From positions 1-58,990 of the forward strand of contig CBFHQM010000013.1 of NCBI GenBank assembly GCA_965657965.1: a stretch of DNA of 58,990 nt, read 5' to 3'. This document shows, one piece after another, positions 16,912-24,865 of this stretch. The position numbers and the translations under genes are program-made. Position 1 is the stretch's first letter; the number at the start of each line of letters is the position of its first letter. Under the pieces are notes generated by a model. That model had not been told where the DNA came from, did not search any database, and saw only the letters and a list, made by a program, of their open reading frames with translations. This DNA comes from UBA8752 sp965657965. Its GTDB lineage: Bacteria > Bacteroidota > Bacteroidia > Flavobacteriales_D > Sanyastnellaceae.

Positions 16912-19269
16912 ATGATGACCGAAGAAAACACCCAGCCTGAAGACCAGGCAAATGCGTCACACGACGCATCCGCGGATCAACCGCAAGAGGCCAAAGAGGC
17001 AACAACGCCTGAGGCCGACAACAATGTAGAACCTGCTGCTGAGGAAGCGCCCGCTGAGGAGGCTCCTGCTGCTGAGGAAGCGCCCGCCGAGGAAGCTCCT
17101 GCTGCTGAGGAAGCGCCCGCCGAGGAAGCCCCAGTGGAAGAAGCGAAGCCAGCTGAGCCGTGGGTGATGCGTGTCCTCGATACGCCTACAGAAGAATTTG
17201 ACTGGGACGAGTCAGATGCCGACAAGGACGAGATGGATCCAGAAGAGCGCACAAAGCTCGAGGACCTCTACGAAGGAAGCTTGAACCTGATCCGTGAGTC
17301 GGAAGTGGTAGAAGGCACCGTTGTGAGCATCGGCAAGAAAGAGATCGTCGTCAACATCGGCTATAAGTCCGAAGGTGTGATTGGCGCTTCTGAGTTCCGT
17401 TACAATCCTGAGCTCCGTGTTGGAGATGCAGTTCCTGTGTTCGTTGAGCAGCAAGAAGACCGCAATGGTCAACTCGTGGTGTCTCACCGCACTGCTCGTA
17501 TCCACAGCGCTTGGCTCAAGGTCAATGGCGCGTTGGAGAACGACGAAATCATCATGGGTACCATCAAGTGCCGCACAAAAGGCGGCCTGATCGTCGATGT
17601 GTTCGGCATTGAGGCATTCTTGCCAGGTAGCCAAATTGATGTGAAGCCAATCCGTGATTACGACGAGTATGTCGGAAAGCAGATGGAGTTCAAGGTTGTC
17701 AAAATCAACCAAGAGTACAAGAACGTTGTGGTCTCCCACAAAGCCCTCATCGAGGCCGAGTTGGAAGAGCAGAAGCGTCAGATCATCTCCGGTTTGGAGA
17801 AAGGTCAGGTGCTCGAGGGTGTGGTCAAGAACATCACGTCATACGGTGTCTTCGTCGACCTCGGTGGTGTGGATGGACTCGTTCACATTACAGACCTCAG
17901 CTGGGGCCGCGTGAGCCACCCCGAAGAGGTGGTCGAAGTGGAGCAGCGTCTCAATGTGGTCATCTTGGACTTTGACGATGACCGGAAGCGAATCGCTCTG
18001 GGCATCAAGCAGCTTACTGCGCATCCTTGGGACGCCATGTCCGAGGGAGTCAACGTTGGCGACAAGATCAAAGGAAAAGTTGTGGTTGTGGCCGACTACG
18101 GCGCATTCGTCGAAGTGGCGGAGGGCGTAGAGGGCTTGCTCCACGTCAGCGAAATGAGCTGGAGTCAACACTTGCGCAGCGCTCAGGAATTCCTGAAAGT
18201 TGGAGACGAGATTGAAACCATCATCTTGGGCATTGACCGCGAAGAGCGGAAGATGAGCTTGGGCATGAAGCAGTTGGTTCCAGACCCATGGGACAACATC
18301 GAATTCAAGTTCCCTGTGCAGTCTAAGCACGCTGGTAAGGTGCGCAACTTCACCAACTTCGGTCTGTTTGTTGAGATGGAAGAAGGCATTGATGGCCTTG
18401 TCCACATCTCAGACCTTAGCTGGGAGAAGAAGATCAAGCATCCTTCAGAGTTCTGTAGTGTTGGAGATGAGATCGATGTGGTCGTGCTCGAGTTGGACAA
18501 GACCAACCGCCGCATGAGCCTCGGACACAAGCAGCTCCAGGAGAACCCTTGGGATACGTTCGAACAGGTCTTCGAAGTCGGATCCACGCACAAAGGCACG
18601 GTGTTGACCATCGACGGCAGCAACGTTGCTGTGGCATTGCCATACGGTGTGGAAGGATTCTGTCAGGCGAAGCACTTGAAGCGCGAGGACGGAACCGACA
18701 TCAAAGTCGAAGAGAACGCTGATTTCATCGTGCTCGAGTTCAACCGGAATGCCAAGCGCATTACGGTGTCTCACTTGCGTACTTATGAGGAGCCACCCGC
18801 GAAGAAGCGTGGCGGTACCGACACCCGCAAGCGCCGTGACGATCGCGACAACGGTTCAAGCCCAGCTACACAACGTGCAGTGCGTGAGGTGAATGAGCGT
18901 CAGGCCAAGACCACTCTCGGTGATCTCGGTGTGTTGTCTCAGTTGAAGCAGCAAATGGAGGATGGTCCAGCACCAGAGCCCGCTGCTGAAGAGGCCAAAC
19001 CAGCGCCAAAAGCAAAAGCAACCAAAGCGAAAGCAACCAAAGCAACGAAGGCAACTAAGGCGAAAGCCGAGGAAGCACCTGCTGCTGAGGAGGCACCTGC
19101 TGCTGAGGAAGCACCTGCTGCTGAGGAAGCACCTGCTGCTGAGGAGGCACCTGCTGCTAAGCCAAAGGCAAAGAAGGCGACCAAGCCGAAAGCCAAGAAG
19201 AAAGCTGCCCCTGCCAAAGACGCTCCCAAAGAGGACAAAGCGGACGAAGGCGAGGACAAGAAGTCTTGA
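16912..19269 (+). CDS. rpsA: 30S ribosomal protein S1 with acidic N-terminal and mixed-charge C-terminal extensions
   Basis: The protein has 785 residues, far longer than E. coli S1 (557). Six S1 RNA-binding repeats start near residues 130, 210, 299, 385, 472 and 560. They are recognisable from motifs such as SYGVFVDLGGVDGLVHITDLSW, split here as SYGVFVDLGG and DGLVHITDLSW. S1 unwinds mRNA and delivers it to the 30S subunit. The N-terminal ~110 residues are acidic with EEAPAEEAPA repeats. The C-terminal ~120 residues contain KATKAKATKATKA, four AAEEAP repeats and a Lys-rich end. The tails are encoded by tandem DNA repeats and may vary between strains. It is transcribed alone and ends at a strong terminator. 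Confidence 0.95.
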   Translation: MMTEENTQPEDQANASHDASADQPQEAKEATTPEADNNVEPAAEEAPAEEAPAAEEAPAEEAPAAEEAPAEEAPVEEAKPAEPWVMRVLDTPTEEFDWDESDADKDEMDPEERTKLEDLYEGSLNLIRESEVVEGTVVSIGKKEIVVNIGYKSEGVIGASEFRYNPELRVGDAVPVFVEQQEDRNGQLVVSHRTARIHSAWLKVNGALENDEIIMGTIKCRTKGGLIVDVFGIEAFLPGSQIDVKPIRDYDEYVGKQMEFKVVKINQEYKNVVVSHKALIEAELEEQKRQIISGLEKGQVLEGVVKNITSYGVFVDLGGVDGLVHITDLSWGRVSHPEEVVEVEQRLNVVILDFDDDRKRIALGIKQLTAHPWDAMSEGVNVGDKIKGKVVVVADYGAFVEVAEGVEGLLHVSEMSWSQHLRSAQEFLKVGDEIETIILGIDREERKMSLGMKQLVPDPWDNIEFKFPVQSKHAGKVRNFTNFGLFVEMEEGIDGLVHISDLSWEKKIKHPSEFCSVGDEIDVVVLELDKTNRRMSLGHKQLQENPWDTFEQVFEVGSTHKGTVLTIDGSNVAVALPYGVEGFCQAKHLKREDGTDIKVEENADFIVLEFNRNAKRITVSHLRTYEEPPAKKRGGTDTRKRRDDRDNGSSPATQRAVREVNERQAKTTLGDLGVLSQLKQQMEDGPAPEPAAEEAKPAPKAKATKAKATKATKATKAKAEEAPAAEEAPAAEEAPAAEEAPAAEEAPAAKPKAKKATKPKAKKKAAPAKDAPKEDKADEGEDKKS

Positions 19270-19294
19270 TTCTTTATCCTTAAATCGTAGAAAA

Positions 19295-19319
19295 GGGAGG
19301 CCAAAGTGCCTCCCTTTTT
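19295..19319 (+). terminator. Intrinsic terminator of rpsA
   Basis: The stem GGGAGGC / GCCTCCC has a 6-base loop and a T5 tract, 25 bases after the stop codon. Confidence 0.92.
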
Positions 19320-19329
19320 CATACATGAC

Positions 19330-19337
19330 TATTTTTG
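19330..19337 (+). promoter_or_regulatory. -7 promoter element for pyrR
   Basis: TATTTTTG, continuing CACC, lies 9 bases before the pyrR ATG at 19347. The mRNA is therefore expected to have almost no leader. Confidence 0.7.
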
Positions 19338-19346
19338 CACCCACAC

Positions 19347-19910
19347 ATGGGCAACGAGCATTATCTCATCAACCCGCTCCAATTTCAATTGACTTTGGAT
19401 CGCCTGGCCCATCAGCTTGTTGAGGAGCACGGAGATTTTTCGGAAAGTGCCTTGGTTGGCATCCAACCCCGAGGCGTGCATTTGGCATCCCGGTTGCAGG
19501 CGCGAATCGACAAAATCTTGGGCGGGATTTCGCCTAGATGTGGGGATTTGGACATCACGTTTTTTCGCGATGATTTCCGCAGACATGACATGCCTCTTCA
19601 GGCGGCGGCCACCAACATGAATTTCTTGGTCGAGGGCTTGCGCGTCGTGCTTGTGGACGATGTCTTGTTTACTGGAAGGACCATTCGAGCGGCGATGGAT
19701 GCTTTGCTGGCACATGGCCGTCCTTCGACGGTGGAATTGGCCGTTCTCGTGGATCGGCGGTTCCGAAGAGAATTGCCCATTGAGCCCAAATACGTGGGGC
19801 GCAGCGTCGACAGTTTGGACAGCCAACGCGTAAAAGTGATATGGTCTGAATTGGATGGTGGTGGCCAAGACAGAGTGGAATTGATCAACCCCAACGAACA
19901 ACATGGCTGA
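19347..19910 (+). CDS. pyrR: PyrR-type phosphoribosyltransferase (pyrimidine operon regulator / uracil phosphoribosyltransferase)
   Basis: The protein has 187 residues. The PRPP-binding motif is VVLVDDVLFTGRTIRAA, and GIQPRGVHLA and RRFRRELPI are typical of PyrR. In Gram-positive bacteria PyrR attenuates pyr mRNA. In Bacteroidota it commonly sits directly before pyrB and may keep mainly the enzymatic role. The ATG at 19347 is used because an in-frame TTG at 19335 falls inside the -7 element. Its last 8 bases overlap pyrB, so translation is coupled. With only a few leader bases, a classic PyrR attenuator upstream of this gene is not possible. Confidence 0.92.
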   Translation: MGNEHYLINPLQFQLTLDRLAHQLVEEHGDFSESALVGIQPRGVHLASRLQARIDKILGGISPRCGDLDITFFRDDFRRHDMPLQAAATNMNFLVEGLRVVLVDDVLFTGRTIRAAMDALLAHGRPSTVELAVLVDRRFRRELPIEPKYVGRSVDSLDSQRVKVIWSELDGGGQDRVELINPNEQHG

Positions 19911-20847
19911 ATTCTCCTCGCGTCATTTACTCGGCATTCGGGGTTTGACGACCTCAGATGTGGAGGCTGTTTTTCAAACGGCGAGAGAATTCAAAGCGGT
20001 CATCAACCGGCCCATCAAAAAGGTGCCCAGTTTGCGTGACCTGACTGTGGCCAACTTGTTTTTCGAAAACAGCACCCGCACTCGGCTCAGCTTTGAATTG
20101 GCCGAAAAACGATTGTCGGCGGATGTCGTGAATTTTTCTGCAGGTTCGTCCAGTGTCAAAAAGGGGGAGACCTTAACGGACACCGTGCGAAACATCTTGG
20201 CGATGAAGGTGGACATGGTGGTCATGCGGCATCCGCATCCAGGTGCGGCGCATTACTTGGCTAAGAACTTGGACGTCCCCATCATCAATGCCGGAGATGG
20301 CACCCATGAACACCCTACGCAAGCCTTATTGGATTGCTTCACGCTGCACGAGCGTTTGGGGGAGTTGAAAGGGAAAAAAGTGTGCATTTTCGGGGACATT
20401 CGGCACAGCAGGGTGGCCTTGTCCAATGTGCTTTGTCTCCAGCGTTTGGGGGCAGAGGTGATGGTGTGTGGTCCAGCCACGCTGATTCCGAAGTATTTCG
20501 GGACGCTCGGTGTAAAAGTGGGCCACGATGTCGATGCCGCTTTGGCATGGTGCGATGTCGCCAATGTGCTTCGAATTCAATTGGAACGTCAGGGAACCGA
20601 AGTCCCGTATTTCCCCAGCTTGGAAGAATACCATGCAGTTTACGGCATCACATCGGAGCGCTTGGATCGGCTGGATAACCGTCCGCTCATTCTCCATCCG
20701 GGGCCAATGAACCGCGGTGTGGAGATTTCCAGTGATGTGGCTGACGGCCAAGACGCTGTGATTTTGGACCAAGTTGAGAATGGTGTGGCTGTGAGAATGG
20801 CCGTCTTGTACCTATTGGCTGGTCGATTGGGCAGCTCGACGGATTGA
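19903..20847 (+). CDS. pyrB: Aspartate carbamoyltransferase catalytic subunit
   Basis: The protein has 314 residues, the usual length for the catalytic chain. It condenses carbamoyl phosphate with aspartate, the first committed step of pyrimidine synthesis. The carbamoyl-phosphate motif is FFENSTRTRLSFELA; HPTQALLDC and HPGPMNRGVE are further signatures. It overlaps pyrR by 8 bases. No pyrI regulatory subunit gene is present, so the enzyme is probably not under ATP/CTP control through PyrI. Confidence 0.96.
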   Translation: MAEFSSRHLLGIRGLTTSDVEAVFQTAREFKAVINRPIKKVPSLRDLTVANLFFENSTRTRLSFELAEKRLSADVVNFSAGSSSVKKGETLTDTVRNILAMKVDMVVMRHPHPGAAHYLAKNLDVPIINAGDGTHEHPTQALLDCFTLHERLGELKGKKVCIFGDIRHSRVALSNVLCLQRLGAEVMVCGPATLIPKYFGTLGVKVGHDVDAALAWCDVANVLRIQLERQGTEVPYFPSLEEYHAVYGITSERLDRLDNRPLILHPGPMNRGVEISSDVADGQDAVILDQVENGVAVRMAVLYLLAGRLGSSTD

Positions 20848-20876
20848 GTTACTTTAGGCCCTTACAGATTCACGAC

Positions 20877-21239
20877 ATGAAATTTGAAGTCGAAAAGCGG
20901 GAGAAGGTGGTCATTGTGACTTCCAAGGTGGAGAAGTTGGACGCACTGTGTGCCCCAGAGCTCAAGGGAGAGTTGGTTTTGGCCAACAAGGAGGGTCACA
21001 GAAACATGGTCTTGGACATGAGCGAAACGCGGTACATTGATTCCAGTGGGTTGAGCGCAGTCTTGATTGGTCATCGTGCTTGTCGTGATGCGGGTGGCAC
21101 ATTTGTGGTCAGTGGGTTGCAACCTGCTGTTTCCAAATTGGTGTCCATTAGTCAATTGGACAGTGTCCTGAAGATTGTGCCCACAGCCCAAGAGGGAGTG
21201 GACTTGGTCTACATGGAAGAGGTAGAACGCGACATTTGA
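20877..21239 (+). CDS. STAS-domain protein (anti-sigma factor antagonist type)
   Basis: The protein has 120 residues and consists of a single STAS domain. The phosphorylatable serine lies in the conserved TRYIDSSGLSAVLIG motif. Such proteins bind and sequester anti-sigma kinases of the RsbW/SpoIIAB type, but no such kinase or sigma factor is in the window. The ATG at 20877 is preferred over an in-frame TTG at 20844 within the pyrB end. The gene follows pyrB by 29 bases. A possible -7 variant (TACTTTAG) near 20850 could give separate expression. Confidence 0.82.
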   Translation: MKFEVEKREKVVIVTSKVEKLDALCAPELKGELVLANKEGHRNMVLDMSETRYIDSSGLSAVLIGHRACRDAGGTFVVSGLQPAVSKLVSISQLDSVLKIVPTAQEGVDLVYMEEVERDI

Positions 21240-21255
21240 ACCGAACCTTTTAGCT

Positions 21256-22035
21256 ATGAAATCTTTTCAATTTTTGAGCGCCGTGGCGGTGCTGTTTTTC
21301 GCGTCCAATGTGGCTGCTCAGTGCGATCCAATGGCCGTTGATTTTGGTGCCGAAACGTGGGGCCTGAGTCCTGACGCCGAAGTGACCTTCTTTGACTCAG
21401 CTTATATCAACGTGGCCTACACCGACGATGTGCATTTGTTGGTCCCTTCTTATGCGTCAGATGTGGAGCCAGAAACTCCGCTTGATGCTCCGATTGATTC
21501 GGTTGTGATCGTGGCGGTGCTTCTCGTGGACACCTTGAATGGAGACACGCTGACCTTCGCCGAAGTGGGGTTGGATTATGAGTGCAATAACCTTGGGGAC
21601 TGCACAGACCCATGCACCTTTTTAGGTGGCGGACAATACTGCGCTTCCTTTGGGGGTGTTCCCAACCAGACCGGTGATTTTGTGCTCAGCATGGAGGTGA
21701 CAGTTTGGGCCACCGTATTTGGATTTCCTTTGGCCACGCCTTTTAGTTTTGACGGATTTCCGTTCCCCATCTTGGGGCCTCTAACGGTTGGTCTTGAAAC
21801 AGCCGCGACTACTCCCGTTGTGTTTCCAAACCCCAGTGCCACAGTGTCGACTTTGACCAATGCCTTCGGTGCGCAAGCGGCGATTCAGAGCATGGACGGC
21901 CGTTTGATTCGCCAGTGGGAGGTGGCCAGCAACCAGGAGGACATGGACCTCAGTGGCCTCTCCGAGGGGGTCTACTTTCTTCGCCTGCTTGGCGAAGGAA
22001 AGGACGAGGTGATTCGACTCGTGGTTCAGCGCTAA
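21256..22035 (+). CDS. Secreted T9SS cargo protein of unknown function
   Basis: The protein has 259 residues. The signal peptide (MKSFQFLSAVAVLFFASNVAAQ) is followed by a beta-rich region with several cysteines (CNNLGDCTDPC). The C-terminal ~75 residues form a type A sorting domain. Its start is marked by VVFPNPS, the middle by DLSGLSEGVYFLRL and the end by VIRLVVQR. The sorting domain directs the protein through the type IX system to the cell surface or medium. The body is not recognised. It lies 16 bases after the STAS gene and 10 bases before rnz, apparently in one transcript. Confidence 0.78.
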   Translation: MKSFQFLSAVAVLFFASNVAAQCDPMAVDFGAETWGLSPDAEVTFFDSAYINVAYTDDVHLLVPSYASDVEPETPLDAPIDSVVIVAVLLVDTLNGDTLTFAEVGLDYECNNLGDCTDPCTFLGGGQYCASFGGVPNQTGDFVLSMEVTVWATVFGFPLATPFSFDGFPFPILGPLTVGLETAATTPVVFPNPSATVSTLTNAFGAQAAIQSMDGRLIRQWEVASNQEDMDLSGLSEGVYFLRLLGEGKDEVIRLVVQR

Positions 22036-22045
22036 GGCGCAACCT

Positions 22046-22966
22046 GTGCGTTTTGATGTGACGATTTTGGGGTGCGGAGCAGCCCTTCCGCTGCCGGGAC
22101 GAAACCCGACAGCTCAAGTCGTCAATGTCCACGAAAAGCAGTTCTTATTGGACTGCGGAGAAGGGACACAAATGGCGTTGCGCCATCATAAGATTCGCAT
22201 GATGCGAATCGATCACATTGCCATTTCCCACTTGCATGGGGATCACTACTTGGGCTTGCCTGGACTGATATCTACGTACAATCTGTTTGGACGGGAAAAG
22301 GACCTGCACATTTATGGTCCGCCACGTTTAAAAGAGGTGCTGGATTTGCACCAAGCTGTGGGAGAGGGATGGTTTGACTTCAAGGTCCACTTTCACTCCA
22401 CGCAAACAGAGGCTCCGGAAGTTTTGTTTGAGGACGCGACAGTAAAGCTGGAAAGCTTCCCTGTGCGACACCGCATCCCGACAACCGGATTCATTTTGCG
22501 CGAAAAGGAGCGCGAACCAGGGATTCGCAGGACTTGGGTCAGCCGGCATGAATTGGTGCCCACGGAGATTCTTTCTCTCAAGAAGGGAAAGGATGTGCAC
22601 CGGCAGGATGGCACTGTGATTTTGGCAAAGGACGCTTGTCATGCCGCACCATTGCCAAAGAGTTATGCATTCGCCGCCGACACCAAATACTGGGCGAGTG
22701 TGGCTGACTTTGTGTCGGGAGTAGACTTGCTTTACCACGAGGCCACCTTTGACGACAAAATGAAGTCAAGGGCAGAAAAGACGTTTCACAGCACAGCCAC
22801 TCAAGCAGCGCGGATTGCCAAAGAAGCGGAGGTGGGGCAGTTGATTTTGGGTCATTTGTCTGCACGGTATGCTTCTGGCGACTTGCACTTGGCGCAGGCG
22901 AAAGAGATTTTTTCGAACGTACTGTTGGCCGAGGATGGTTTGGTTGTGAATGTGGACCGCGTGTGA
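22046..22966 (+). CDS. rnz: Ribonuclease Z (tRNA 3'-processing endonuclease)
   Basis: This 306-residue metallo-beta-lactamase-fold nuclease removes the 3' trailer of tRNA precursors. The start codon is GTG at 22046, giving the family's standard N-terminus (MRFDVTILGCGAALPLPGR). Zinc ligands appear in SHLHGDHYLGLPGL (HxHxDH), and the later DTKYWASVAD and HSTATQAARIAKEA segments fit the family. It follows the T9SS cargo gene by 10 bases. Together with rnpB it gives the window both tRNA end-processing activities, although the two are 14 kb apart. Confidence 0.94.
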   Translation: MRFDVTILGCGAALPLPGRNPTAQVVNVHEKQFLLDCGEGTQMALRHHKIRMMRIDHIAISHLHGDHYLGLPGLISTYNLFGREKDLHIYGPPRLKEVLDLHQAVGEGWFDFKVHFHSTQTEAPEVLFEDATVKLESFPVRHRIPTTGFILREKEREPGIRRTWVSRHELVPTEILSLKKGKDVHRQDGTVILAKDACHAAPLPKSYAFAADTKYWASVADFVSGVDLLYHEATFDDKMKSRAEKTFHSTATQAARIAKEAEVGQLILGHLSARYASGDLHLAQAKEIFSNVLLAEDGLVVNVDRV

Positions 22967-22996
22967 AGAATTGGGAGATTCTGTGGGCTGGATTGG

Positions 22997-23026
22997 TTTG
23001 TAGGTCAAAAAGGATGCTTACTTTCG
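22997..23026 (+). promoter_or_regulatory. Promoter of the LuxR-type regulator gene
   Basis: TTTG (22997-23000), 18 bases, then TACTTTCG (23019-23026). The spacing equals that at pruA, and the -7 box has a single mismatch (TTCG for TTTG). The ATG is 27 bases further on. Confidence 0.55.
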
Positions 23027-23052
23027 TTATCTAGAATCAGTCTGAATAAGAC

Positions 23053-23727
23053 ATGGCGCAAATCCTCATCGCAGACAGCAACCAATTGGTGGCTTGTGGT
23101 CTCCAAGCCACACTCCGTTCGCACGGAATGAACGAGGTGGTGGGGCAAGTCAGCGACGAAAAACATCTGTTTGAGTTTCTGGACAGCTTTTCGCCGGATT
23201 TGGTCATTCTGGATTACGTGGCGGAAGGGTTTTCTGCGCAAACCATTGTGAAGTTGAAAGCGACGGGTCGAATTCGTGTGTTGGCCCTCACCGATGTGCA
23301 AAGTGGAAGTACACTGGTTCATGCACTCCGTGCAGGTGTCGATGGATACGTGAAAAAGGACTGCGACCTGCAAGAGATTGTCGAAGCTGTCCGGGAAGTT
23401 CATTGTGGGCGGAAGTTCTTCTGCGCTCAAATCTTGAACACCATCAAAAAGGAGGGCATCAACTTGGAGTCACTCGATGTGGTAGACCCCAGTTGTGCAG
23501 GAGTGAGCTTGAGCAAACGCGAACTGGAGGTGATTCAGTTGATTGCGGAAGGTTTCACAAATCCTCAGATTTCGGAGAAGCTTTTTGTGAGTCCGCATAC
23601 GGTGATCACGCACCGTCGGAATATCTTGCAGAAGCTGGGAGCAAAGAACACCGCAGCTGTGGTTCTTTATGCGGTGCAGGCTGGCTTGGTGAGTCCAAAT
23701 CGATTCCTGTTCGCTCCGGAGTCCTGA
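23053..23727 (+). CDS. Orphan NarL/LuxR-type response regulator
   Basis: The protein has 224 residues. The N-terminal receiver domain keeps the phosphoacceptor aspartate (DLVILDY), the switch threonine (ALTDV) and the lysine (YVKKD). Its acidic pocket is weakened: the usual Asp pair reads ADS near residue 8. The C-terminal LuxR helix-turn-helix is standard (LSKRELEVIQLIAEGFTNPQ ... VSPHTVITHRRNI). No histidine kinase is nearby, so the partner is unknown or the protein acts without phosphorylation. It is transcribed alone from a putative promoter. Target genes cannot be read from the sequence. Confidence 0.88.
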   Translation: MAQILIADSNQLVACGLQATLRSHGMNEVVGQVSDEKHLFEFLDSFSPDLVILDYVAEGFSAQTIVKLKATGRIRVLALTDVQSGSTLVHALRAGVDGYVKKDCDLQEIVEAVREVHCGRKFFCAQILNTIKKEGINLESLDVVDPSCAGVSLSKRELEVIQLIAEGFTNPQISEKLFVSPHTVITHRRNILQKLGAKNTAAVVLYAVQAGLVSPNRFLFAPES

Positions 23728-23759
23728 GAACCAGAGTCTTACCTGAGTTCAAGACCGTG

Positions 23760-23767
23760 TACTTTTG
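23760..23767 (+). promoter_or_regulatory. -7 promoter element for ilvE
   Basis: TACTTTTG, continuing CACC, lies 33 bases after the regulator gene and 33 bases before the ilvE start. Confidence 0.7.
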
Positions 23768-23800
23768 CACCGTGCTTGACGAGCCCTTAATGATAGGCCC

Positions 23801-24865
23801 ATGATGACGACGACCCTTTTTGACATTGAACGAGCGGAGACCTCTCGAATCGGTGAAGTAGACCTCAGCAACTTGCCCTTCGGCAGTGTGTTTTCTGACC
23901 ACCAATTCATCATGGACTTCGACGACGAAAAGTGGAAGTCAGGCAAGATCCAGCCATATCAAAACATGATGCTCAGTCCAGCGGCAATGGTGCTGCACTA
24001 TGGGCAGGCCATATTCGAAGGGATGAAGGCCTTTCGTCAGCCCAACGGGGACATTGCATTGTTTCGCCCACAAGACAACATCCGTCGATTCAACATCAGC
24101 GGAGAACGGATGTGCATGCCGGCAGTGGATGAGGACTTGTTCATGAGTGCATTGACCGAGCTGGTCAAGATGGACAACGCTTGGGTTCCTGACGCGGATG
24201 GTGCGTCTTTGTACATCCGTCCGTTCATGTTTGCCAACGAGGTCCACGTGGGTGTGAGACCCAGTGCGAAATACCGATTCAACATTTTCACCTGCCCTGT
24301 AGGTCCCTATTACAAGGGAAATGTTCGGGTAAAGGTCGAAACCGATTACACGCGGGCCGCCCCGGGTGGAACGGGATATGCCAAGGCTGCAGGAAATTAT
24401 GCTGCAGCGCTAAAGCCGACTGAATTGGCCAAGGCCCAAGGGTATCATCAAATTTTGTGGACCGATGCCGTTGAGCACCGCTACATCGAGGAAAGTGGCA
24501 CCATGAATGCCGTTTTTGTGATGGACGGTAAACTGGTCTCTCCAGCACTGGGCGATACGGTACTCAATGGTGTCACGCGAGACAGCATTCTAACTTTGGC
24601 GCGTCACTTTGGATACGAAGTGGAGGAGCGTCGAATTGCGGTGTCCGAATTGAAAGCGGCAGCGGAATCTGGCGCATTGCAAGAAGCGTTTGGTGTGGGG
24701 ACGGCAGCGACCATGACCCCCATTGAGGCCATCGGTTTTGATGGAGAAGATGTGGAGCTTCCCGGGGTGAACTCTTGGGTGGTGATGCCCAAATTGTCCA
24801 AGGCTTTGGACGACATTCGAAGGGGACGAATGGACGATCCATTTGGTTGGAGAATCGTCCTTTGA
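23801..24865 (+). CDS. ilvE: Branched-chain amino acid aminotransferase
   Basis: The protein has 354 residues. This PLP enzyme of fold type IV performs the last step of leucine, isoleucine and valine synthesis and the first of their breakdown. The PLP lysine lies in GYAKAAGNYAAAL. YGQAIFEGMKAFR near the N-terminus, EESGTMNAVFV and FGVGTAATMTPIE fit the longer (about 350-residue) IlvE class. Its TGA overlaps by one base the ATG of the next gene (TGATG), giving translational coupling to an outer-membrane-type protein, an unexpected partner. Confidence 0.95.
   Translation: MMTTTLFDIERAETSRIGEVDLSNLPFGSVFSDHQFIMDFDDEKWKSGKIQPYQNMMLSPAAMVLHYGQAIFEGMKAFRQPNGDIALFRPQDNIRRFNISGERMCMPAVDEDLFMSALTELVKMDNAWVPDADGASLYIRPFMFANEVHVGVRPSAKYRFNIFTCPVGPYYKGNVRVKVETDYTRAAPGGTGYAKAAGNYAAALKPTELAKAQGYHQILWTDAVEHRYIEESGTMNAVFVMDGKLVSPALGDTVLNGVTRDSILTLARHFGYEVEERRIAVSELKAAAESGALQEAFGVGTAATMTPIEAIGFDGEDVELPGVNSWVVMPKLSKALDDIRRGRMDDPFGWRIVL

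Noticed and set aside
19335..19346. TTG start 12 bases upstream of pyrR
   Set aside because: The codon lies within the TATTTTTG promoter element and would need transcription to start upstream of the box.
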